Shown here one piece after another: positions 9,688 through 17,144 of a stretch of 64,000 nucleotides of DNA; position 1 is the stretch's first letter; each line of letters opens with the position of its first letter. Source of the stretch: Niveispirillum cyanobacteriorum. GTDB lineage: Bacteria > Pseudomonadota > Alphaproteobacteria > Azospirillales > Azospirillaceae. The notes under the pieces are model-generated. The model was not told where the DNA came from, made no database searches, and was given only the letters and a program-made list of their open reading frames with translations. The DNA lies in the NCBI RefSeq assembly GCF_002868735.1, contig NZ_CP025613.1:310001-374000 (forward strand), in the 5' to 3' direction. Made by a program: the position numbers and the translations under genes.

Positions 9688-12306
9688 ATGAAGGGATATC
9701 TCCATCAGTCGGCTCTTGCAGCCCCGATTAAAGCTGCACTGCTGATGACTGTGGCAATTCCCGTCCTTTCATTCCCGGCGGCACACGCCGCGACGTGCAC
9801 GGGGACCATTCTGTGCAATGGCGACTTTGAGATCGTGAGCACTGTCGGTGGCACGGATGCCGTGTCGTTTGGCAGTTGGAGCAGCACTGATCCGTCAGGT
9901 CTGCGCGCCGGCGTCGGTGCCGACGGCAAAGGAAACAGTGCGGAGTTTCTTTTCTCCAGCAACACGCTGTCTCAGTCCCTGACTACGGGTCTGGGCGACC
10001 GTTATCAGATCACATTCCAGTATAAGAGTGAGGGTGGTCAGGGCCTGAGTGCCTATTTCGGCGACGCCCGCATCTTCGATTATGTTGGTGACAGCGCCCC
10101 GCCCACCGGCTGGATCACCTACAGCTTCAATGTCCAGGCCTTCGGTAGCCAGACGATTCTGCGCTTCGTGGCCGACAGCCTGGGCGCCGCACAGAATATC
10201 GATAATGTTACGGTCACGCTGTGCCCGACCTGTACGCCGACCGCTGTTGGCAATCTTGGTGCCGTGATCGACCGTACCAAGGCGTTCTATACGACCGAGG
10301 ACGCGGCGGGTGCTGGCAGCAATCTGTCGGGTACGCGTACGCTGACCTTCGACGGCGGCACCCTGCGCCCCGGCACGCCCGGCGCTCTGGGCAGCCAGGG
10401 GCAGCCTGTCACGCTGATGCTGAATGTCGGGTCCGCCGGCGGCACCCTGGACAATGCCGGGCAGAACATCGCCCTGACTGGACGTATCATCAATACGGCC
10501 TCATCTGCATCGCCCTTTACCCTGACCGGTGCCGGGCAGGGCACGATTTCCAGCCAGATCACCAATCTGGGCACGCTGGTGGTTGCCACCAGTGGCCGTA
10601 CCCTGTTTTCCAGCGCCATCGATAATGCCGGTGGCAGCTTCGTGCTGCGCAATGGTGGACAGGCGAGCCTGACCGGCGGCCTGACCGGCGGTGCCGTGGT
10701 CGTGGAGAGTGGCCACCTTTCCGTCAACAGCGTGGTGACGGCCCCGGTTACGGTCGGTGCCCAGGGTACGTTGCGCGGCACCGGTCGGATTGCGGGTACG
10801 ACAACCGTCGCCGGCACGTTGCGCCCCGGCAATTCTCCCGGCACCCTGACCTTCACCGGCCCTGTGACGCAGCAGACAGGCAGCTCGCTGGTGCTGGAGA
10901 TCGATGGGGCGGGCACGGGCAACGGTGCTGGCAACTATTCCCGTGTCATTGTTACGGGGGCCGGCAATGCCTACACGATCAGCAGTGGCGTGACCCTGAC
11001 GCCGGTTCTGCGCGGCCTGACCTATGCCGCCGGGGAAACGGCTGGTACCAACAGCTACAACCTGACCCTGGGGCAGCGTCTGACGGGCGTGATCCAGGCC
11101 GAAGGCGGCGTCACCGGCACCTTCGCCACGATCACGCAGCCAGTGGCGGGTCTGCCCACCGGTGGGCGCATCGTGGCGCTTTACAGTGCCAACAGCGTCG
11201 ATCTTTATGTGGGAGCCGCATCCTATGCCGGTCTGGCCGGCCTGACCGGCAACCAGCGTGCAGCGGGTGCCGCCGTGGACGCGTTGGAAGCGTCGCGCAA
11301 TCCGGCGGCGCAGCCGATCCTGAACGCGCTGATCCCGCTGGGTATTTCGGCGCTGCCATCGGCGGTGGGCGGCCTGTCGGGTGAATTCAACGCCAATCTT
11401 TCCCTGGCGGCGACCGATGTCAGTCGTGGCTTTGCCGATATGATCTCAACGCGCCAGGGTGGCCTGCACGAGGCTGGGCAGGGGTGGCAGGTCTGGGGCC
11501 GGGCCTTTGGCAACAAGGCGCGGACCAGCAGCGACGGCAACAATCCCGGCTTCCGCCACCGCATGGCGGGCGGCATTGCCGGTGCCGATATCGGTGTTGA
11601 TAATGGTACCCGTGCCGGCATCGCCGTCGGCTATGCCGACAGCCGCGTGACAGGCCGTCAGGACAGTGGCCGTGCCTCCATCGACAGCTATCATGTCGGC
11701 GGCTATATGGGCTGGAGTCAGCAGGCGCTTTTCGTAGATGCGCAGGCCGGCGTCACCTTCAGCAATTATGAGACGGCCCGCACCATCACCACCGGCACCC
11801 AGGTGCGCAATGCCGGCAGCGATACCGATGGCCGCAGCATCGGTGCCGGCCTGGAGGCTGGTTATCGTCTTGATCTGGATGGCATCCAGCTTACGCCCAG
11901 TGCCTTCCTGCGCTATGACGGCAGCGATGTTGATGGATTCGCGGAACGGGGTGCCGATGCGTTCGGTCTGACCGTTGCCGATGACTCCCAGGCGGACCTG
12001 CGTGCCGGTATCGGCCTGCGGCTTGCGGCTCCGGTGGCGCTGGATAATGGCGGCACCCTGGTGCCTGAACTGTCGGCCCGCTGGGAACATGACCTGTCCA
12101 CGCCCGGTAACAGCATCAGCCAGTCGCTGCTGGGCCAGGCCTTCATCGTCCAGGCGGCGGCCCCTGGCCGCGACACGGCGGTGCTGGGTGGTGGTCTGTC
12201 CATGGAAATTGCTGACAACATGCGGCTGTCTGCGCGCTATGATGCGGCGCTGAGCGATAACCGTACACAGCATGCCATGACAGCCCAGGTGCGTTTTGCC
12301 TGGTAA
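9688..12306 (+). CDS. Autotransporter (type Va secreted surface protein)
   Basis: The ATG at 9688 is preceded by GGGAGAGGAAG and opens a clear signal peptide of about 35 residues ending AAHAA. The product has 872 residues. After the signal comes a cysteine-containing jelly-roll-like stretch (about 36-175, CNGDFEIVS to NIDNVTVTLC), resembling carbohydrate-binding or PEP-CTERM-type beta-sandwich modules. A Gly/Thr/Asn-rich beta-helix passenger follows, with repeats such as GTLRGTGRIAGTTTVAGTL. The segment with LSAAATDVSRGF-like sequence leads into a beta-barrel from about residue 600 (GWQVWGRAFGNK) to the terminal VRFAW. It should insert in the outer membrane and display the passenger. The upstream 9559-9687 DNA is more A/T-rich than its surroundings and probably holds its own promoter. 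It sits among TPR glycosyltransferases, so the Ser/Thr-rich passenger is a plausible substrate. Confidence 0.88.
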   Translation: MKGYLHQSALAAPIKAALLMTVAIPVLSFPAAHAATCTGTILCNGDFEIVSTVGGTDAVSFGSWSSTDPSGLRAGVGADGKGNSAEFLFSSNTLSQSLTTGLGDRYQITFQYKSEGGQGLSAYFGDARIFDYVGDSAPPTGWITYSFNVQAFGSQTILRFVADSLGAAQNIDNVTVTLCPTCTPTAVGNLGAVIDRTKAFYTTEDAAGAGSNLSGTRTLTFDGGTLRPGTPGALGSQGQPVTLMLNVGSAGGTLDNAGQNIALTGRIINTASSASPFTLTGAGQGTISSQITNLGTLVVATSGRTLFSSAIDNAGGSFVLRNGGQASLTGGLTGGAVVVESGHLSVNSVVTAPVTVGAQGTLRGTGRIAGTTTVAGTLRPGNSPGTLTFTGPVTQQTGSSLVLEIDGAGTGNGAGNYSRVIVTGAGNAYTISSGVTLTPVLRGLTYAAGETAGTNSYNLTLGQRLTGVIQAEGGVTGTFATITQPVAGLPTGGRIVALYSANSVDLYVGAASYAGLAGLTGNQRAAGAAVDALEASRNPAAQPILNALIPLGISALPSAVGGLSGEFNANLSLAATDVSRGFADMISTRQGGLHEAGQGWQVWGRAFGNKARTSSDGNNPGFRHRMAGGIAGADIGVDNGTRAGIAVGYADSRVTGRQDSGRASIDSYHVGGYMGWSQQALFVDAQAGVTFSNYETARTITTGTQVRNAGSDTDGRSIGAGLEAGYRLDLDGIQLTPSAFLRYDGSDVDGFAERGADAFGLTVADDSQADLRAGIGLRLAAPVALDNGGTLVPELSARWEHDLSTPGNSISQSLLGQAFIVQAAAPGRDTAVLGGGLSMEIADNMRLSARYDAALSDNRTQHAMTAQVRFAW

Positions 12307-12336
12307 CAGGGCAAGACCGTAAGAAGCAGGACCGAC

Positions 12337-13773
12337 GTGACCGCGAAGAAGCGTAAAGCCGCCGCCCCCACAAAGCCGGCACCGGTCCCGGCTTCACCGC
12401 CACACCAGGCGCCGCCCAAGGCGAATGTGAAGACGTTGCCTGCCGGCAATGACGAGCAACTGCTGCGTACCGCAGAGGATATTGTGCGTGCCAATCCGCG
12501 TGACGGTGCGGCGTGGAGCACCATGGGCGTCGTTCTGCGGCGCATGGGCCGTCTGGAAGAGGCGGTGGTTTGTTATCACCGCGGTGTGGAGCATGACCCT
12601 AACAATGCGGGCAACTGGTCCAACCTTGGCAATCTGTTGACCGAACTGGGCCGCCACGCCGAGGCGGACGATGCCCATGCCAGGGCCCTGCGCCTGATGG
12701 ACGACAATGGACAGTTGCTGTTCAACGCGTTGATCAGCAAGCGCAAGGCCACCGCCTTCCACGAGGCTCTGACGCTGATGGAGAAGGCGCTGGCAGCAGA
12801 GCCGCATTCGGCACAGTTGCGGTGGGAGCGGGCGCTGACCCTGTTGCAGGTCGGTGAATATGAGCAGGGCTTCAAGGATTACGAATATCGTCGTGGCATC
12901 GCCACATACCGCACCCGCCCAACGCCGGGCACCCCATGGGACGGCAGTGACCTGAAGGGCAAGCGTATCTTCCTGTCCACTGAACAGGGGTTTGGCGACA
13001 CGCTGATGGCGGCCCGCTATGTACCCCTGGTCAAGGCGCGCGGCGGACGTATCCTGTTCGAATGCCATCCGGAGCTTCGCCGTGTGCTGGGTGGTTTGCC
13101 GGTCGACGAGTTTGTGCCGGCGGGACATGCCTTTCCTGATTTCGATGTCCAGGCCTCGCAGATGAGCCTGCCCTATCTCTGCGGTACGCGTTTCGACAGC
13201 GTGCCGCCGCCGGTGAAGCTGCATATTCCACCCGATGCGCGGGCCAAGGCGACACGGATTCTGGGTCCGGCAGAACCAGGCATCCTGCGCGTCGGGATCA
13301 TCTGGTCGGGCCGCGTGACCTTTGCCGACAATGCCCGTCGGGCCAGCAATCTGAAGAACTTTCTGCAGTTCGGCACTGTATCTGGCGTGCGGCTTTATTC
13401 CCTGCAGAAAGGACCGCCAGAGGATCAGCTGGAAGAGATGGGCAGCCGCATGCTGGTAACCCCGCTGGGCCCGCATATCGATGATTTTGCCGATACGGCG
13501 GCCCTGTTGGAACAGCTGGATCTGCTGATCATGACCGACAGTTCCACGGCGCATCTGGCCGGCTCCCTGGGCACGCCGGTCTGGAATCTGGTACAGTTCA
13601 TGCCGTATTGGGTTTATGGCGACCGTGGTGGGCGCACGCCTTGGTACCCGTCCATGCGTCTGTTCCGGCAAAAGGATGACCAGGATTGGGGTCCGGTCTT
13701 TGCCGAAGCCATGGACGCGTTGCGGGATCTTGCCTATTCCAGGCGCCTGACCGCCAAACCTTGCGGTACCTGA
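12337..13773 (+). CDS. TPR protein with GT9-like C-terminal glycosyltransferase domain
   Basis: A GTG start lies 30 bp after the autotransporter stop, so the two are probably co-transcribed. The 478-residue product begins with a Lys/Ala/Pro-rich tail of about 35 residues that its paralogues lack. TPRs follow (about 45-190), then the GT9-like domain: STEQGFGDTLMAARYVPLV near 210, YSLQKGPPEDQL, and DLLIMTDSSTAHLAGSLG near 405-420. Its tight coupling to the autotransporter makes it the best candidate for an enzyme that glycosylates it. Autotransporter-coupled heptosyltransferases are known in other bacteria. The donor sugar cannot be inferred. Confidence 0.82.
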   Translation: MTAKKRKAAAPTKPAPVPASPPHQAPPKANVKTLPAGNDEQLLRTAEDIVRANPRDGAAWSTMGVVLRRMGRLEEAVVCYHRGVEHDPNNAGNWSNLGNLLTELGRHAEADDAHARALRLMDDNGQLLFNALISKRKATAFHEALTLMEKALAAEPHSAQLRWERALTLLQVGEYEQGFKDYEYRRGIATYRTRPTPGTPWDGSDLKGKRIFLSTEQGFGDTLMAARYVPLVKARGGRILFECHPELRRVLGGLPVDEFVPAGHAFPDFDVQASQMSLPYLCGTRFDSVPPPVKLHIPPDARAKATRILGPAEPGILRVGIIWSGRVTFADNARRASNLKNFLQFGTVSGVRLYSLQKGPPEDQLEEMGSRMLVTPLGPHIDDFADTAALLEQLDLLIMTDSSTAHLAGSLGTPVWNLVQFMPYWVYGDRGGRTPWYPSMRLFRQKDDQDWGPVFAEAMDALRDLAYSRRLTAKPCGT

Positions 13774-13823
13774 AAAGGGTGCGGTATCTGTCAGCCCGTG
13801 GGTCGGGTGAAGGGAGTTTTGTC

Positions 13824-14102
13824 ATGGGCTACTACGACATGGTTGAGAGCAGCTGGCAGCTGAGCGACGCCGCCCAGGAATATGCGCAGAAGGCCGGTCG
13901 TGCCGTGGAGCCGGCGGAGTTCTGGGACAAGGTTTTCTCTCAGTCGCCGCTGGTCGATGCGGAGCGGACGCTGCGCGAAAGCCCGCAGCGTGACCGCATC
14001 TTCCTGAAGTCCCCTTATGGACTGCAGTATCGTCCCGCCCAGAAGGACTGGGTGCCCTTCCGGCATGGCGCGGTCGATCTGTCGAATGAAAACAACATCT
14101 GA
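13824..14102 (+). CDS. Small conserved-looking hypothetical protein
   Basis: A 92-residue frame starts at the ATG at 13824, preceded by AAGGGAG. It has no signal peptide or membrane segment. The sequence is charged and aromatic-rich (for example AEFWDKVFSQSPLVDAE near 36-52 and SPYGLQYRPAQKDWVPF near 63-79). I do not recognise the family. It lies 50 bp after a TPR-GT9 gene, and its 3' end overlaps the next TPR-glycosyltransferase gene by 17 bp, so it is almost certainly translated within the glycosylation operon. It may be an accessory subunit or a modified peptide; the sequence does not decide. Confidence 0.6.
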   Translation: MGYYDMVESSWQLSDAAQEYAQKAGRAVEPAEFWDKVFSQSPLVDAERTLRESPQRDRIFLKSPYGLQYRPAQKDWVPFRHGAVDLSNENNI

Positions 14103-15990
14103 TCAGGTATTGGCCGGCGCGTTGGCAGACCACCGTGCCGGCTATCCCGAGCGAGCAGCCACGGTCTATCGCCGACTGCTGGCCGATGATCCTGGCAATC
14201 CCGATTTATTGCATCTGCTGGGCATTACTGAGCGGCAGGGGGGACGTCTGACACCGGCCATTGACCTGTTCCGTCAGGCCCTAAAACGCGCGCCACAGAT
14301 GGTGGAAGCGCGGCTCAATCTGGCCAACGCCTTGGTGACGCAGGGCGATGCGGCGGGTGCGCGGACACAGTGGCATGCCAGTCTGGCGCTGGACCCGGCG
14401 CATGGGGTGGTGTGGCATTCCTTGGGCGCATCGGGGGCGGGGCATGGCGGGGCGGGGCGTGAAGGCGCCATCCGTTGCCTGCGCCGCGCGGCCCGGCTGC
14501 TTCCCGACAAGGCCGAGATCCATCATGACCTGGGTATCCTGCTGCGCCAGGATGACCGCATCGAGGAAGCCATCGCCTGTCAGCGTCAGGCATTGGCCCT
14601 GGAACCCGGCTTCCTGTCGGCCTGGATGAGCCTGGGCAATGCCCTGTTGGAGATGGGGGAGGTCGCGGCGGCGGCGCAGGCCCTGGAACGGGCAGCCAGC
14701 CTGTCTCCCGCGACACCGGAAATCTGGTTTAACCTGGGTAACCTGCACTACCGGTCCGCCGATCTGGTGGGTGCCCTGCGCTGCTACCGGCGTTCGGCAC
14801 AGCTGGGGCTGGCGGCAGCGCGGTCCCGTGTGGTGGCCACCCTGTTCGATCAGGCGGAGGATGCGGCGGCAGAGGCGGCCTTGGCCGAATATTTGCCGCT
14901 GGAGGGCACGGATGTCTCCTCCATTCTGGAATATCTCTATGCCATTCTGATCCGTGGTGGCCGGGCGGCCCAGGCGCGGTTCCTGTTCACGCGGCTGGAA
15001 ACGGTGCCCTTAGCGGGCCGCGTCTATCCGGTGGAATGCCGGACGGCGCTGTCTGCCCTGGATTTGCTGGAAGGCGATCCTAATGCTGCCGCCGCACGGC
15101 TGGAGCCCGTGCGGTCCGACAATTGCTGGATGTTCACCGTCCGCTCCCTGGCGGCACTGGAGCGTACACGACGGCAGCAGGGCTGGCGCTGGCAGCGGCC
15201 GCACAACCCTGATCCTGCCCGTCCGCGCCTATGCTCCACGACCTTGGGCAACCGGGGGCGCTTTGCCCATAATGTTCTGGAGTATGTGCTGCTGCGGCTT
15301 TACGCGGAAAAGCATGGCTGCGTGCTGGAGACGCCGAACTGGGTGGGGGGCGCCTATTTCGATCTGGACGATCCGGTGCCCAGCGGCCCGCTGCCGCCCT
15401 GGCCCTTTGCACGGCGTGTCCTGAACGGATCGGTCATGGGTACGTGGGGTGGGGAGCCCGTGCTGGACCGTGATGCCCTGTCTCCCCTGTTCCTCTTTGA
15501 GTATCCAGCCGCTTTTCGTGACCGGATACGGTCCTGGCTCCAGCCTCGCCCGCAATGGAGACCCTGGATCGACCCGCCGGTCGATGCCCTGCGCGCCGTT
15601 GGCCGCACGGTGGTCGCCATTCATATAAGGCGGGGTGACTTCCTTCAGTATGGCTATCCGATCACCGAGACACAGACCTATGTCGACTGGTTACGCGGCC
15701 TGTGGCCGACATTGGAAAAGCCGGTCCTGTATCTGGCCAGCGATGATATTCCCGCCGTCCGCGCAGCCTTCCGTGAGTTTCGACCTGTCACGCTCAATGA
15801 TGCAGGACCCGCATGGCCGGGGTTGGAGTTCCTGCAGGATTTTCACGTTCTGACACAGGCTGACATCGTCGGCGTCAGTGCCGCCAGCGGCTTCAGCCAG
15901 TTGGCGGCCCGTCTGAATGCTTGTTCGCGTCTTCTTGTGGAACCGGACATGACGATGGGTGGGATCAAGCCATTCCAGGCTTGGGTGTAG
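14086..15990 (+). CDS. TPR protein with GT11-like (fucosyltransferase-type) C-terminal domain
   Basis: The chosen ATG at 14086 overlaps the preceding small gene by 17 bp; longer starts from 14017 read a low-complexity out-of-family N-terminus. The product has 634 residues. TPR repeats run to about 270 (for example AIDLFRQALKRAPQMVEARLNLANALV). The C-terminal domain from about 390 shows the alpha-1,2-fucosyltransferase (GT11) pattern: RFAHNVLEYVLLRLYAEKHG, VVAIHIRRGDFLQYG (the GDP-fucose-binding HxRRGD motif), LYLASDD and a late segment VSAASGFSQLAARLN. Fucosylation is therefore the likeliest activity. It closes the glycosylation island. Confidence 0.82.
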   Translation: MKTTSDQVLAGALADHRAGYPERAATVYRRLLADDPGNPDLLHLLGITERQGGRLTPAIDLFRQALKRAPQMVEARLNLANALVTQGDAAGARTQWHASLALDPAHGVVWHSLGASGAGHGGAGREGAIRCLRRAARLLPDKAEIHHDLGILLRQDDRIEEAIACQRQALALEPGFLSAWMSLGNALLEMGEVAAAAQALERAASLSPATPEIWFNLGNLHYRSADLVGALRCYRRSAQLGLAAARSRVVATLFDQAEDAAAEAALAEYLPLEGTDVSSILEYLYAILIRGGRAAQARFLFTRLETVPLAGRVYPVECRTALSALDLLEGDPNAAAARLEPVRSDNCWMFTVRSLAALERTRRQQGWRWQRPHNPDPARPRLCSTTLGNRGRFAHNVLEYVLLRLYAEKHGCVLETPNWVGGAYFDLDDPVPSGPLPPWPFARRVLNGSVMGTWGGEPVLDRDALSPLFLFEYPAAFRDRIRSWLQPRPQWRPWIDPPVDALRAVGRTVVAIHIRRGDFLQYGYPITETQTYVDWLRGLWPTLEKPVLYLASDDIPAVRAAFREFRPVTLNDAGPAWPGLEFLQDFHVLTQADIVGVSAASGFSQLAARLNACSRLLVEPDMTMGGIKPFQAWV

Positions 15991-16011
15991 CCTGACCTCA
16001 TATTTGTGCGT

Positions 16012-16034
16012 ATTCGGAAAAATTTTGACCGAAT
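16012..16034. repeat. Inverted repeat ATTCGG-N11-CCGAAT
   Basis: Six-base arms at 16012-16017 and 16029-16034 flank an A/T-rich spacer. With two mismatches the arms extend to 10 bp. It lies in the 126-bp gap before the acetyltransferase gene. It could be an operator or part of a terminator for the upstream glycosyltransferase gene. There is no T tract. Confidence 0.4.
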
Positions 16035-16035
16035 G

Positions 16036-16056
16036 TGCGCGAGCATGCTCCGCGCA
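16036..16056. repeat. Compound palindrome (TGCGC-GAGCATGCTC-c-GCGCA)
   Basis: GAGCATGCTC at 16041-16050 is a perfect 10-bp palindrome. It is nested between TGCGC (16036-16040) and GCGCA (16052-16056). As RNA it folds into a 9-bp stem with one bulge. It is 60 bp upstream of the acetyltransferase start and suits either a protein-binding site or a factor-dependent terminator. Confidence 0.4.
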
Positions 16057-16116
16057 TGCACTATCCATCTGATCCGCTGACTGACGGCGCTGTCGTCCGC
16101 GCGCATCGGAGGAGCG

Positions 16117-16944
16117 ATGGATAGCAAGATTACGCCGATTGATCGGGCCGCCCTGGTCCGCGACTTGACCAACCTTGGTATCGTCCAGGGTGATCTGGTC
16201 ATGGTTCATGCGTCGCTCAAGGCTGTAGGGCCTGTCATAGGTGGGCCGGCGCAGGTTGTTGAGGCATTGCTGGAAGCCATCGGTCCGGCCGGTACGCTTC
16301 TGGCCTTTGTCTCCTGGGACCGTTCGCCCTATGAGGAGACATTGAACGGTCGGACCTTGTCACCCCGGGAGCGGGAGGATTGGCCGGCCTTTGATCCAAC
16401 GCGTGCCGGAACCTATCCGGGTTTCGGGATGCTCAATGCCTTCATTGCCAGCCACCCAAACGCCTATCGCAGCGCCCATCCCGATGCCTCAATGGCATCA
16501 ATCGGTCGATTGGCCCCTATGCTTGTCACGGAACATGAGTTGGGTCAGGCCTATGGTCCCGGATCACCACTTGAAAGATTCGTCGCTGCGGCAGGATGCG
16601 TCCTGCTGCTTGGGGCGCCGCTGGATGCCGTAACCGTCCTTCACTATGCCGAGGCGGTGGCCCGAATTCCCGGCAAGCGGCGCGTCCGCTACGAGATGCC
16701 AATTCTCGATGCTGGCGGCCGTAAGGTTTGGGTGCCGGTCGATGATTTCGATTCCAACGGCATTCTGGATTGTTATGCGGTTCCGGGTCAGTCCGATGCT
16801 GTTGAACGGATCGCCCGCGACTATCTGGGGGAGAAACGGCACCGTACCGGTCGGATTGGCAATGCGGACAGCTACCTGCTTTCCGCGCCAGATCTGGTCC
16901 GGTATGGCATTGACTGGCTGGAGAGACGTCATCCTTCTGTATAA
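16117..16944 (+). CDS. AAC(3)-fold N-acetyltransferase
   Basis: The 275-residue protein matches the Antibiotic_NAT (aminoglycoside 3-N-acetyltransferase) family. It begins with the family's DLVMVHASLKAVG near 30-42 and GPAGTLLAFVSWD near 60-72. The HP-containing YRSAHPDASMASIG near 122-135 is the conserved active-site region, and the LLLGAPLDAVTVLHYAEAVA segment lies near 165-184. GGAGGAG precedes the ATG. Classical members acetylate 2-deoxystreptamine aminoglycosides with acetyl-CoA. Other members acetylate small amines or amino sugars. Given its place just after a glycosylation island, an amino-sugar substrate is as likely as drug resistance. Confidence 0.8.
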   Translation: MDSKITPIDRAALVRDLTNLGIVQGDLVMVHASLKAVGPVIGGPAQVVEALLEAIGPAGTLLAFVSWDRSPYEETLNGRTLSPREREDWPAFDPTRAGTYPGFGMLNAFIASHPNAYRSAHPDASMASIGRLAPMLVTEHELGQAYGPGSPLERFVAAAGCVLLLGAPLDAVTVLHYAEAVARIPGKRRVRYEMPILDAGGRKVWVPVDDFDSNGILDCYAVPGQSDAVERIARDYLGEKRHRTGRIGNADSYLLSAPDLVRYGIDWLERRHPSV

Positions 16945-17144
16945 AATTGCTCCAAGATCGAATTGCCTGATAAAACAAGAGATCGTTGCAAATAATATAA
17001 CCAAGTATGATGAGTTATAAAGAACACTAATCCACAAAATATTCAGTGAAAAATATATCTATATTTGACTGTACCGATGAGCGCCGCTTCAAATGCGATG
17101 CGTCCGATGCAAAAGCGGTGCAGAAACAGATACGGAGAAGAACA

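Noticed and set aside
17046-17144. Longer start of the TonB receptor
   Set aside because: The extension is charged and precedes the signal peptide; the GTG at 17145 has a strong ribosome site.
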